A stretch of DNA of 64,000 bases from Streptomyces sp. NBC_00536 (GTDB lineage Bacteria > Actinomycetota > Actinomycetes > Streptomycetales > Streptomycetaceae). The stretch lies in contig NZ_CP107819.1 in NCBI RefSeq assembly GCF_036346295.1, positions 1,116,001 through 1,180,000 of the forward strand, in the 5' to 3' direction. The notes under the pieces are model-generated. The model did not search any database and was not told the DNA's origin. It saw nothing but the letters and a program-made list of their open reading frames with translations. Within the stretch, counting starts at the first letter, position 1; every line of letters begins with the position of its first letter. Made by a program: the position numbers and the translations under genes. This document shows, one piece after another, positions 8,850 through 16,899 of this stretch.

Positions 8850-9635
8850 CTAGAGTCCGGCGCGGGCGAAGCGGCGCACCGAGAGCGGCACGAAGATCAG
8901 CAATAGCAGGCCGGCCCACAGCAGGCTCGCGGTCACCGGGTGGGTCAGCGGCCACGCGGCGTCCGGCCCGGGAGCACCGGGGTTACCGAAGAGCTCGCGC
9001 GCGGCGGCCGCGGCGGAGCTGAGCGGGTTCCACTCGCACAGCGCCCGGAGGCCGACCGGCATCCGGTCGGTGGGCACGAGGGCGTTGGACACCATGGTGA
9101 GCGACAGCGTGAGCGGTGCCAGCCGAGCCGCGGTCCGTGCCGAACGCACCACAAGGCCCAGGTAGGTGCCGACCCACGCCAGCGTGCAGCGGAACAGCAG
9201 GAGCAGGCCGATGCCGGCCAGCGCCCGCGGAACGCCGTCGTGCGGCCGCCAGCCGACGACGAGACCGCACACCATCAGGACCGCGAGGCCGTAGGCCCCG
9301 AGGATCCCCTCGGCGCCGCTCTGGCCGAGCGGCACGGACACCCGGTGGATCGGAAGCGAACGCAGGCGCTCCATCACCCCGCGCGCCTGGTCCGTCGCCA
9401 CCTCCGCCATGGCGGTGGACAGGGCGGTCCCGGTCGTCATCACGAACAGGCCGGGCATCATGAACTCGCGGTAGTTCGAGGTGCCCGGCACCCCGATCGC
9501 GCCGCCGAACACGAAGCCGAACAGCACCACGAACACGCTCGGCATCATCAGCATGGTGAGCAGGATGGAGGGCTCGTGGCGCAGCCGGAACAGCCTTCGC
9601 TGGGTCAGCGTCCAGCCGTCGGCCAGGAGGTTCAC
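8850..9635 (-). CDS. ABC-2 type exporter permease (DrrB-like)
   Basis: This 261-aa protein is strongly hydrophobic, with about six membrane segments in the ABC-2 pattern (LLTMLMMPSVFVVLFGFVFG; VMTTGTALSTAM; AYGLAVLMVCGLVVGW; LLLLFRCTLAWVG; a C-terminal LLWAGLLLLIFVPLSV). The conserved cytoplasmic RGVMERLRSLP of DrrB-like permeases is present. It should pair with the ATPase encoded just before it, with which it overlaps by 4 bases (ATGA), to export the polyketide and confer self-resistance. Expression is probably controlled by the divergent TetR gene at 10691. Confidence 0.9.
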   Translation of the reverse strand: MNLLADGWTLTQRRLFRLRHEPSILLTMLMMPSVFVVLFGFVFGGAIGVPGTSNYREFMMPGLFVMTTGTALSTAMAEVATDQARGVMERLRSLPIHRVSVPLGQSGAEGILGAYGLAVLMVCGLVVGWRPHDGVPRALAGIGLLLLFRCTLAWVGTYLGLVVRSARTAARLAPLTLSLTMVSNALVPTDRMPVGLRALCEWNPLSSAAAAARELFGNPGAPGPDAAWPLTHPVTASLLWAGLLLLIFVPLSVRRFARAGL

Positions 9636-10603
9636 GACACCGCCTCGGGCGTCTCGACCGGTTGCGCCGGTTCGACGGTCTGCCCGGTCATCGTCAGGAA
9701 GACGTCGTCCAGGCCGGGCTCGCGGATCCCGATGTGCCTGATCACCGCGCCGGACGCGTCCAGTTCACTCACGATCAGCGGTAGGGCGGGCGCCTGATCC
9801 ACCGCGGCCACGACGATGCGCGATCCGTCGGCCTCCGGGCACCGGCCGGTCAGCCGCTCCAGCCTCGCCATGGCACTCGGCACATGGTCCGCCGACTCGA
9901 CCACGACGTCGATGTGACGGCCGATCTGGGCTTTGAGCTGGGCCGGGCTGCCTTCGGCGATCAGCTGGCCGCGGTCGATCACGCCGACCGCCGTGGCGAG
10001 CCGCTCCACCTCCTCGAGACACGGGGTGGTGAGCAGGACCGTGGTGCCGTCAGCCACCAGTCTCCGCACGCTCTCCCAGATCTCGGCGCGACTGGGGGCG
10101 TCGAGCCCGGTGGTCGGCTCGTCGAGGAAGAGCACCGCGGGAGCCCGTAACAGACTGGCGATCAGGTGGATCCGGCGGCGCATGCCATCGGAGTACGTGC
10201 CGACCAGCCGATCAGCGGCGTGGGCGAGACCGAACCGTTCCAGCAGCTCGTCGGCGCGCCGGCGGGCGCCGCGCGAGCCGAGCCGCGAGAGGCGGCCGAG
10301 GATCCGCAGGTTCTCCCGGCCGGTCAGTCCGTCGTCGAACGAGGCGTCCTGACCCGCCAGGCCGATCACCTTCCGCACATCAGCCGGATTCCGGGCCACG
10401 TCGAAGCCGGCGACGACGGCCCGCCCGCTGCTGGGCCTGGTCAGGGTGGTCAGGATCCGCACGGTGGTGGTCTTCCCCGCGCCCTTCGGGCCGAGCAGGC
10501 CGTAGACGGTGTGCGATGGCACCACGAGGTCCAGGCCGTCCAGCGCGACGACGTCCCCGTACTGCTTCCTCACATCCTCGGTGTACATGATCGCGTCTTC
10601 CAT
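9632..10603 (-). CDS. ABC exporter ATPase (DrrA-like) with altered signature motif
   Basis: A 323-aa DrrA-type nucleotide-binding protein: Walker A GPKGAGKTTT (usual Asn is Lys), Walker B AVLFLDEPTTGLD, and a C-terminal DrrA domain ending GLDDVFLTMTG. The signature reads TYSDGMRRR where family members have YSGGMRRR, so an Asp replaces a Gly that contacts ATP, and the switch region is LLTTPCLEE where QYLEE is usual. These changes may weaken ATP use or simply be tolerated. With the permease it likely pumps the cluster product out. The first gene of its operon, it lies 87 bp from the divergent TetR gene across a repeat-containing operator region. Confidence 0.9.
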   Translation of the reverse strand: MEDAIMYTEDVRKQYGDVVALDGLDLVVPSHTVYGLLGPKGAGKTTTVRILTTLTRPSSGRAVVAGFDVARNPADVRKVIGLAGQDASFDDGLTGRENLRILGRLSRLGSRGARRRADELLERFGLAHAADRLVGTYSDGMRRRIHLIASLLRAPAVLFLDEPTTGLDAPSRAEIWESVRRLVADGTTVLLTTPCLEEVERLATAVGVIDRGQLIAEGSPAQLKAQIGRHIDVVVESADHVPSAMARLERLTGRCPEADGSRIVVAAVDQAPALPLIVSELDASGAVIRHIGIREPGLDDVFLTMTGQTVEPAQPVETPEAVS

Positions 10604-10619
10604 GCATCAACCCCTCACC

Positions 10620-10668
10620 GAGTACGGCGTACGCGATTTTAGCGTAGCCAACTGAGTGCGTCGTACGC
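10620..10668. promoter_or_regulatory. Divergent promoter/operator between exporter and TetR genes
   Basis: Two 15-bp direct repeats of the form GAGTNCGNCGTACGC occur at 10620-10634 and 10654-10668, 34 bp apart. The second is also nearly palindromic with the following AACTC (GAGTGCGT-ACGC-AACTC). The position between the drrA-like start and tetR is typical of a TetR operator repressing both genes. An AT-rich patch (attttag) sits between the repeats. Confidence 0.65.
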
Positions 10669-10690
10669 AACTCTGCGGCGGACGCGTAGG

Positions 10691-11512
10691 ATGACTGTCG
10701 TGTCGGACTCGAAACCAATCATCTGGATGCGACCGGAGAAGCCGGCGAGAGGCCCCGCGCCGGCGCACAGTCGTGGGCAGATCGCCGCGGTGGCGATCGA
10801 CATCGCGGACTCCGAAGGCATCGAAGCCGCGTCGGTGCGCGCCATCGCCAAGCGACTCGGCACCGGTGCGATGACCCTCTACCGCTACCTGCCGACCAAG
10901 GAAGACCTGTACACGGTGATGATCGACGAGGCGACCGGCTTCGAGCCGCAGGAGCCGACCGGCGATCTCCGTGCGGATCTGACGACCTTGGCACGCCGCC
11001 GCCGGCAGATCTTCCTGCGGCACCCCTGGCTCGCCCCGCTCCTCGCCACCCGCCCGATCATGGGCCCCAACTTCATGCGCGGCATGGAACGCGACCTCGC
11101 CGTTCTCGCCGGCTGTGGTCTGGGCCTGGACGACACGATCCACGTGCTCAACCTGCTCCACTCCTGGGTCGGCGGCGCCGTGCAGGCCGAGTTGACCGAG
11201 CGGGCGACCGCGAATCAGTCCGGCCTCGATCGCCATGCCTGGCGGCTGCGGATGGAGCCGTACCTCAAGTCCCTACTGGAGACCGGTGAGTTCCCGCACC
11301 TGAGCCGGATGGTCCAGGCCTCCGAGATCGGGGAGGCGGACGAGCGGTTCGCGAACGGCCTGGAGATCGTCCTGGACGGAATCGAAGCCCACTTCCCGAC
11401 GGCCATCGGGAAGGACGGATCGCGCCGGCGGGTCGGCGACACCGGCGGCGGTGCGCCGGCGGCGCGACGCGCGAACGGTCAGCCAACCGCACGCAGTTCG
11501 ACGACGGAGTAA
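10691..11512 (+). CDS. TetR-family transcriptional regulator
   Basis: This 273-aa protein has an N-terminal TetR helix-turn-helix (IADSEGIEAASVRAIAKRLG followed by TGAMTLYRYLPTKEDLYTVM) and a longer ligand-binding domain of the TetR_C type used by drug-efflux regulators. It probably represses the divergent exporter operon and releases it on binding the polyketide. ATG at 10691 has little room for a ribosome site; GTG at 10700 has TAGGA about 8 bases upstream and could be the true start. Its 3' end overlaps the convergent O-methyltransferase gene by 34 bp. Confidence 0.88.
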   Translation: MTVVSDSKPIIWMRPEKPARGPAPAHSRGQIAAVAIDIADSEGIEAASVRAIAKRLGTGAMTLYRYLPTKEDLYTVMIDEATGFEPQEPTGDLRADLTTLARRRRQIFLRHPWLAPLLATRPIMGPNFMRGMERDLAVLAGCGLGLDDTIHVLNLLHSWVGGAVQAELTERATANQSGLDRHAWRLRMEPYLKSLLETGEFPHLSRMVQASEIGEADERFANGLEIVLDGIEAHFPTAIGKDGSRRRVGDTGGGAPAARRANGQPTARSSTTE

Positions 11513-12483
11513 CGGCCGGCCGACGTGACCGAGGTGGTGTGCAGGCCGACGGTTCCCGCCAGTTCGGCCAGTTGCTCCAGGGTGTGCTGTCGGCCTCCGA
11601 AGTAGCCCAGCATGCGCAGGTCGCCCTCCGTCTGCACGGTCCGGTCACCGAAGTAGTCCACGACGAGCACACGTCCCGTCGTCTGCGCCGCGTCGGCGCA
11701 GCGGCGCAGGATACGGGCGGCCGCCGCGTCGTCCCAGTTGTGCAGGATGCTCGACAGCAGATATCCGTCCGCTCCGGCGGGAAGATCGTCGAAGAAACTG
11801 CCGGCCGCGACGTCGGCCCGGTGATCGAGACCGGCCGCGGCGATGGCCTTCTCGGCGCGGCGCACCGGGCCGGGCAGGTCGACGACCGTCCCCCTCAGAT
11901 CGGGGTAGGACTGCAGGATGGCGATCAGCATGGTGCCGTCGCCACCGCCGACATCGACCACATGACGGAGCGTTCCCCACGGATACGCCCCGGCCACGGC
12001 CGGCGAGTGCGCCGTCAGCCTGGCGCCCATCAAGGTGTCGAAGGACTCGGCGCGCCCGTCGTCGGACGACAGGTCGTCCCAGAACGTCACACCGTACTGC
12101 TGCGGGAACGCGGCCTCACCCGTACGTACCGTGTGCAACAGGTGGACGAGGCTCAACTCTGCGTGTCCCAAGGCGCCTTCGATGTCGAGTATGGCCCGCA
12201 TGTCCTCGGGCGCGCCCTCGCACAGGTGGCGGCCCATGGCCGTCAGGTCGTAGGCGCCGTGCCCGGTGCCCGACAGCACGCCCGCGGTCACCAGGTGGTC
12301 CAGCAGCCGCCCCAGCGCGTCCCGGTCGGCGCCGACGGCTTCGGCCAGCGCCTCGGTCGTCCGGGCGCCCGCGGCGATGTGGTCGGCCAGCCGCAATGTC
12401 GCCGCCACCCGGACGGCCATCGGGGTCAGCAGATCGGCGGCTGCCCACACTCCCCCGCCTCGGGGGGTCGTCTCCTTGGCCAT
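11479..12483 (-). CDS. DnrK/TcmO-type O-methyltransferase
   Basis: A 334-aa protein with an N-terminal dimerisation/winged-helix domain (ADLLTPMAVRVAATLRLADH) and a C-terminal methyltransferase domain: motif I VVDVGGGDGTMLIAIL, then LRGTVVDLPGPV and LLSSILHNWDDAAA. This is the plant-COMT-like fold of carminomycin 4-O-methyltransferase and related polyketide enzymes. It should O-methylate a phenol of the product using SAM. ATG 12483 is preceded by AGGAG; upstream codons lack homology. It is encoded downstream of the aromatase/cyclase on the same strand. Confidence 0.92.
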   Translation of the reverse strand: MAKETTPRGGGVWAAADLLTPMAVRVAATLRLADHIAAGARTTEALAEAVGADRDALGRLLDHLVTAGVLSGTGHGAYDLTAMGRHLCEGAPEDMRAILDIEGALGHAELSLVHLLHTVRTGEAAFPQQYGVTFWDDLSSDDGRAESFDTLMGARLTAHSPAVAGAYPWGTLRHVVDVGGGDGTMLIAILQSYPDLRGTVVDLPGPVRRAEKAIAAAGLDHRADVAAGSFFDDLPAGADGYLLSSILHNWDDAAAARILRRCADAAQTTGRVLVVDYFGDRTVQTEGDLRMLGYFGGRQHTLEQLAELAGTVGLHTTSVTSAGRYSVVELRAVG

Positions 12484-12624
12484 GACTTCTCCTGACTCGA
12501 CGGTTCTCTGTTCGTGGGACCCGGCCGGGACGGTGTCGGTGCCGGTGCGGCAGCTCACGTCCGGCCGGGTGGTTCCTCGCCCCTCGCGCTGCGGCGAGGT
12601 CTCTCGGAGGCCGGTGCGGCCGGC

Positions 12625-13566
12625 TCAGAAGCCGGCGCGCTCCTCCGCGTACGCCTTGGCGAGGCGGAGGTTGCTCATGCTGTTGCCGCTCAGCAGCCGT
12701 CGCAGGTACCGGCGCGCCTCGGCGACCGTCGTCGCGCTGCCCAGCTGGGACAGCGCCGAGCGCTTGATCGTGCTGGTGTGCCGGGCCTCGGCGATGACGC
12801 CTTCCGGTGTCTCGGTGAACCGCCAGTGGCCGGTGTGCGCGTCCAGCATCGTGGGAAGCGAGATCTGCTTGTACACGATCAGGTGGTTCGGGAGGCAGAT
12901 CCGCACCGAGCGGACGGTGTGCGTACTGCCGTCCGGGCCCTTGGTGTCCATGTCGAAGAACTGGACGTTCGGCACGTCCTCGGTCATGGCGAGCCCCACC
13001 ACGTGCGGGATGCGCTCGGGCCACAGGTCCGCCCGGTAGAGGTAGTCATAGGCGTCCTCGACGGAGCCGGCGATGAACAGCGGGTCGGTGAAGGACACGA
13101 CGAGTTCGTCCAGGTCGGCCCGGCGCTCGGCCGTGTCGCGGAGCGTGGCGAGGCAGTCCTCGCTCTCCTGCGCGATCCTGTCCGGCAACGGGCCGAGATC
13201 AGCGTCGGCCGGCGCGACGACCTGGTGACTCAGCTCGACCCGGGTCCGGTTCGGCGTCAGTTCGGTGAAGACCCACTCGCCGCGGAGGTCGGTGGCGGGC
13301 TGTTCGGGTTCCATGTGCGCGAAGGTGATGCGGCGCCCCGGCCGGTCCGTGCGGCGCACGGTCTGCCAGGTGCGGACGGCGGCGTCTCCGGCCAGAGCCC
13401 AGTGCCTGACCAACTCTCCCTTCTCGTTGGCGTGGACCGTCTCCGCGTGCACCGCGGACCGGTGGAACTGCGGCCACCGCGCGATGTCCGCGATCAGGTC
13501 GAACACCGTCTCCACGTCGGCCTCGATGGTGATGGCGTGGTCAACTCGCCGCTGTGTACTCGACAC
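12625..13566 (-). CDS. Didomain aromatase/cyclase
   Basis: About 313 aa with two START/Bet v 1-like halves. The first (VDHAITIEADVETVFDLIAD, WPQFHRSAVHAETV) and the second (FTDPLFIAGSVEDAYDYLYR, WPERIPHVVGLAMTE) repeat the same WPxxxPHV-like element. Didomain aromatase/cyclases direct first-ring cyclisation and aromatisation of reduced polyketides, which fits the ketoreductase in this cluster. GTG 13566 is preferred because GAGG lies about 9 bases upstream; an earlier in-frame GTG at 13593 has no site. The gene is divergent from the TcmI-like cyclase across about 200 bp that should contain both promoters. Confidence 0.92.
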   Translation of the reverse strand: MSSTQRRVDHAITIEADVETVFDLIADIARWPQFHRSAVHAETVHANEKGELVRHWALAGDAAVRTWQTVRRTDRPGRRITFAHMEPEQPATDLRGEWVFTELTPNRTRVELSHQVVAPADADLGPLPDRIAQESEDCLATLRDTAERRADLDELVVSFTDPLFIAGSVEDAYDYLYRADLWPERIPHVVGLAMTEDVPNVQFFDMDTKGPDGSTHTVRSVRICLPNHLIVYKQISLPTMLDAHTGHWRFTETPEGVIAEARHTSTIKRSALSQLGSATTVAEARRYLRRLLSGNSMSNLRLAKAYAEERAGF

Positions 13567-13772
13567 AACAAGACACCTCACAAGCGTCGTCACATCCGGA
13601 TCCGTCGCGACCGACGATGTCCGTCCTCGATCGACCTCGATTCGAGGACCCTTCGAGTTCGCCGTCCGCGGTCGGTCCCGGCCGTTGACCGGGCGTCGAT
13701 CCGGCGTCGAAGGCGCGGGCGCAAGCTGGGCGCACCCCCGAAACGCACCCCGCCTATTCGTGAGGAGACGCT

Positions 13773-14450
13773 ATGCCGAGCATCGTCACTGTCGGCACAT
13801 TCGACAGTGGTAACGTCGCCGACGTCACCAAGATCCTTCAGGAGTTCGACGGCGAGGTCGCGTCCGAACTGCCCCAGCTGCGCCGCCGCCAGGTATTCAG
13901 CTACAGCGACCTTTACGTGCACATGCAGGACTGGGACGTCGCCGACGCCGACGAGGCATACCGGATCATCAGCACCGACCCCCGGTGCACGCGGCTGAAC
14001 GAACGCCTGTCGACCCATTTCGGCAATCACGCCGCGACGGAGGACTGGGACGGCCCGGTCGACCAGCCGACGGCCGAGCGTTTCTACCTGTGGCCGGCCG
14101 AGCGACTGGACGACCTGGAGCAGACGTACAGCGCGGTGATCGTCAACACCCAGCGGCAGGAACACATCCCCGAGGCGTCACGGCTGTTCGCAGAGTCGGA
14201 CGCGACCGACATCCCGCAGAAGATGGGCACGCTGCGCCGCCAGATCTATCTGTGGCGCGGAATCTACCTGCACATCCAGGACTTCGCCGTAGCCAACAGC
14301 ATGGAGGCGATCAGCGAGGTGTGGACGGAAGGAGATCCCCGCTTCCTCCAGCTCGTCGACGACCTCACGGAGATCATTCCGCCGTACGACCCGCAGGGCA
14401 ATTCACTGGCCACCCGTTTCTACCACTGGGCTGCAGAGGTGTCAGCATGA
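13773..14450 (+). CDS. Tandem TcmI-type polyketide cyclase (two fused domains)
   Basis: This 225-aa protein is about twice the length of TcmI-family cyclases (about 110 aa). Each half shows the family's pattern: a beta strand and helix, LRRRQVFSYSDLYVHMQD / LRRQIYLWRGIYLHIQDF, a helix after DPR (TDPRCTRLNERL / GDPRFLQLVDDL), and a terminal AERFYLWPAE / ATRFYHWAAE. TcmI-type ferredoxin-like cyclases normally dimerise and close a late ring of a poly-beta-ketone. Here the pair appears encoded as one chain, so the halves may have diverged into two activities. It is translationally coupled (ATGA) to the downstream P450. Confidence 0.88.
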   Translation: MPSIVTVGTFDSGNVADVTKILQEFDGEVASELPQLRRRQVFSYSDLYVHMQDWDVADADEAYRIISTDPRCTRLNERLSTHFGNHAATEDWDGPVDQPTAERFYLWPAERLDDLEQTYSAVIVNTQRQEHIPEASRLFAESDATDIPQKMGTLRRQIYLWRGIYLHIQDFAVANSMEAISEVWTEGDPRFLQLVDDLTEIIPPYDPQGNSLATRFYHWAAEVSA

Positions 14451-15652
14451 CGAAACTCCCGACCCACCCCATTCGTCGGCAGCTCCCCGGCGTGCTACCG
14501 GCCGAGTACGAGACACTGCGAGAACGAGGCATCGGCCAGGTCGAATTGCCCACGGGCAAACTCGTCTGGATGGTGGTGAGGCCGGAATACGCCCGCATCG
14601 TGCTCTCCGACCCGCGGTTCAGCTCGGACAAGACGGATGACCGATTTCCGAAGCTGACACCCAATTCGCTGATGAAGCTGCGGTACTGCGCACCGTTCAT
14701 GATCAACCTGGACGGTCCGGAACACCTGAAGAAGAAGAAGTCCATCATGGACGAGTTCTCCCCGGAAGGACTCGCCCGGCTGCTGCCACGCCTGCGGGTC
14801 GACGTCGAGGAGAAGATCGACGACATGCTGCGGCAGCCGACGAAGCCGGTCGACTTGGTGAAGGAGCTGGCGTTCCCCATCGCGTGGCGGCTGCAGGAGA
14901 TGTTCCTCGGCATCCCCGCGGCCGAGCTGCAGACGATGCGGGACAACGTCTGGAAGCTACTGCTCGGCACCACCACCGAGGCCGAGGAGAGAGAAGCGGC
15001 CGACCGCCTGAACGGGCACGCGGAAGAGGTCCTGAAGGAGAAGGCCAAGCACCTCGGCGACGACATGATGAGTCGTCTGATCCTGCAGGAACGCGAGAAG
15101 CACGGCGAGGTCGACTGGTACGAACTCGCGCCTCTGATGCTGTCGAACGCCCAGGGCATTCACAACTCGGTGTCCGCGATGATCTCGCTGGGCGTGCTCA
15201 CCCTGCTCAGCCACCCGGAGCAGCGGCCGACGCTGCTCGCCCATCCGGACCGGATGACGATCGCCGTGGACGAGATGCTGCGGTACTTCTCGGTCAACGA
15301 CGGAACCCCCATGCGGCTCGCCACCGAGGACATACTCATCGGCGACACACTGGTCAGGGCCGGTGACGGCGTGGCGGCGCCGACGCTGCCCGTCAACCGC
15401 GACCCGTCGGTGTGCCCGTATCCCCATCAGCTCGACATCATGCGGGAGGAGCCCGCCCGGCACCTGGCGTTCGGTCACGGACCGCACAAGTGTCCGGCGG
15501 ACCGCCTGGTCCCGAGCCTGCTCGAGATCGTCTACACGACGCTCTTCGAGCGGGTCCCGACGCTCGCGCTCGCCGTGCCCGAGGCGGAACTGACGTACAA
15601 GTACCACTCGATCCAGGCGTTCGGCCCGGCCGAGATGCCGGTCACCTGGTAG
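14447..15652 (+). CDS. Cytochrome P450 lacking the I-helix acid/alcohol pair
   Basis: A 401-aa P450: ExxR in DEMLRYF and haem loop AFGHGPHKCPADRL with the Cys ligand. The I-helix stretch reads LMLSNAQGIHNSVSAM where canonical P450s have (A/G)Gx(D/E)T, so neither the acidic nor the Thr residue used for oxygen activation is evident. P450s with such changes can do phenol coupling, ring rearrangement or substrate-assisted chemistry. The gene overlaps the tandem cyclase stop (ATGA), so the two proteins are made together and may act on consecutive intermediates. No ferredoxin gene is adjacent. Confidence 0.92.
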   Translation: MTKLPTHPIRRQLPGVLPAEYETLRERGIGQVELPTGKLVWMVVRPEYARIVLSDPRFSSDKTDDRFPKLTPNSLMKLRYCAPFMINLDGPEHLKKKKSIMDEFSPEGLARLLPRLRVDVEEKIDDMLRQPTKPVDLVKELAFPIAWRLQEMFLGIPAAELQTMRDNVWKLLLGTTTEAEEREAADRLNGHAEEVLKEKAKHLGDDMMSRLILQEREKHGEVDWYELAPLMLSNAQGIHNSVSAMISLGVLTLLSHPEQRPTLLAHPDRMTIAVDEMLRYFSVNDGTPMRLATEDILIGDTLVRAGDGVAAPTLPVNRDPSVCPYPHQLDIMREEPARHLAFGHGPHKCPADRLVPSLLEIVYTTLFERVPTLALAVPEAELTYKYHSIQAFGPAEMPVTW

Positions 15653-15711
15653 CGGCGAAGGCCGCCGCGGAGCGCGGTGGCCACGCGGACCCAGGACCGA
15701 CCGAGAGAAAT

Positions 15712-15757
15712 GACAACCTCGGGCTGACATCACCCGACCGACAACCTACGGTTGACA
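15712..15757 (+). promoter_or_regulatory. Paired palindromic operator-like repeats
   Basis: Two 18-bp repeats, GACAACCTCGGGCTGACA (15712-15729) and GACAACCTACGGTTGACA (15740-15757), lie 28 bp apart. The core of the second, CAACC-TAC-GGTTG, is a perfect palindrome and the first has one mismatch. They end 2 bp before the likely TTG start of the Clp-N gene and suggest binding of a dimeric regulator, possibly autoregulation by its HTH-containing product. Confidence 0.55.
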
Positions 15758-15759
15758 CT

Positions 15760-16462
15760 TTGAGCCACATCACTCCGCCGGTCGAGCTCGACGAGCTCAT
15801 CACGGCGATCACCGAGAACCACACCACCGCCCTCGACCAGCTCAGCGGCGCGATCCTGCTGGCCGACCACATCGGCGAGGTCGCCGACCATCTCATCGGC
15901 CACTTCGTCGACCAGGCCCGTCGCTCCGGCGCGTCCTGGACCGACATCGGCCGCAGCATGGGTGTCACCCGGCAGGCAGCCCAGAAGCGGTTCGTCGGCA
16001 AGCCCGACGCCAAGCCGTCGAATGCCTTCGAGAAGTTCTCCCAGCCCGCCCGCAGCGCGATCATCGCCGGCATGAACGAGGCCAAGGCGGCCGGCAACGC
16101 CGAGATCGTCCCGGCGCATGTCCTCCTCGGCCTGCTCGGCACCGAGGGCAGTGCGGTCGGCGTCCTGCGGGCGCAGGGCATCGACCTCGCCCAGGCGCGA
16201 GACACGGCGGTGGCCGCCCTGCCGCCGCGCAGTGACGCCGATCCGGTGCTGATCCCGTACGACGCCCACGCGAAGAAGGCGCTGGAACTGGCGTCGCGGG
16301 TGGCCTTCCGCCTCGACCAGGACAGCGTCAGCACCGGCCACATGCTGCTGGCTGCTGGAGGAGGGGGACGGCGCCGGGGTCCTGGCCTCGCTGGGCCTCG
16401 ACACGGCGGCGGCCGAGCGCTTCGTGGCGGAAGCCGCCGACGAATCGTCCGTCGCCTCGTAG
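15760..16462 (+). pseudogene. Clp-N domain small protein, frameshifted near its end
   Basis: The frame from TTG 15760 encodes an N-terminal helical region with a helix-turn-helix-like segment (SWTDIGRSMGVTRQAAQKRF) and a Clp N-terminal repeat domain (FSQPARSAIIAGMNEAK; PAHVLLGLLGTEGSAVGVL; SVSTGHMLLA). Such small Clp-N proteins lack AAA ATPase modules and are common in Streptomyces. Around 16350-16357 the family-like reading jumps frame: the continuation LEEGDGAGVLASLGLD to ESSVAS and stop at 16462 is in another frame, while the original frame runs unconvincingly to 16587. A one-base loss, or two-base gain, would explain this. It may be a real mutation or a sequence error. It is probably unrelated to polyketide synthesis. 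Confidence 0.7.
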
Positions 16463-16899
16463 CGAAACCGACCGCGTCCGTCCGCGGACGTCGGCCAACA
16501 GTGGCGGACTCCCGGAATGGGAACGGCACGGGAACCGAACGGTTACGGAACGGGAGCTCCGGGCGAGGTGGAGCCTGTCAAAGGTGACACCCCGCCCGGA
16601 TGTCCTCGCGCCCCGCTCCGACCCCCTACCGGACTCGGCCCGTCGCGCCCTGTGCGCTGTGAACCGCCTACGCGGGTGCGATGGCGGCCGGACCTCCCGT
16701 GGAGGATCGGATCCCGTCTCCCTTTCCCGACCCCGTGCATGCGGAGTGGTGTGATGACTTTCGACCGGACGCGGATATTCGGCCTTCGGCGCCTACGGAG
16801 GGCACGTCAACGCAAGACCGCGATGGGAAGCCTCGCACCGGCGGCCTACCCGACCGCGCCGCGCCGGCCGGTCGGCGCGCGTACGGGAGCGCCCGTCTG
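16463..16899 (+). other. Intergenic region upstream of the ketoreductase
   Basis: No gene with convincing coding bias was seen here. Frames are open because of high GC only. It presumably contains the ketoreductase promoter; a ribosome site GGGAG lies at about 16885. Confidence 0.4.
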
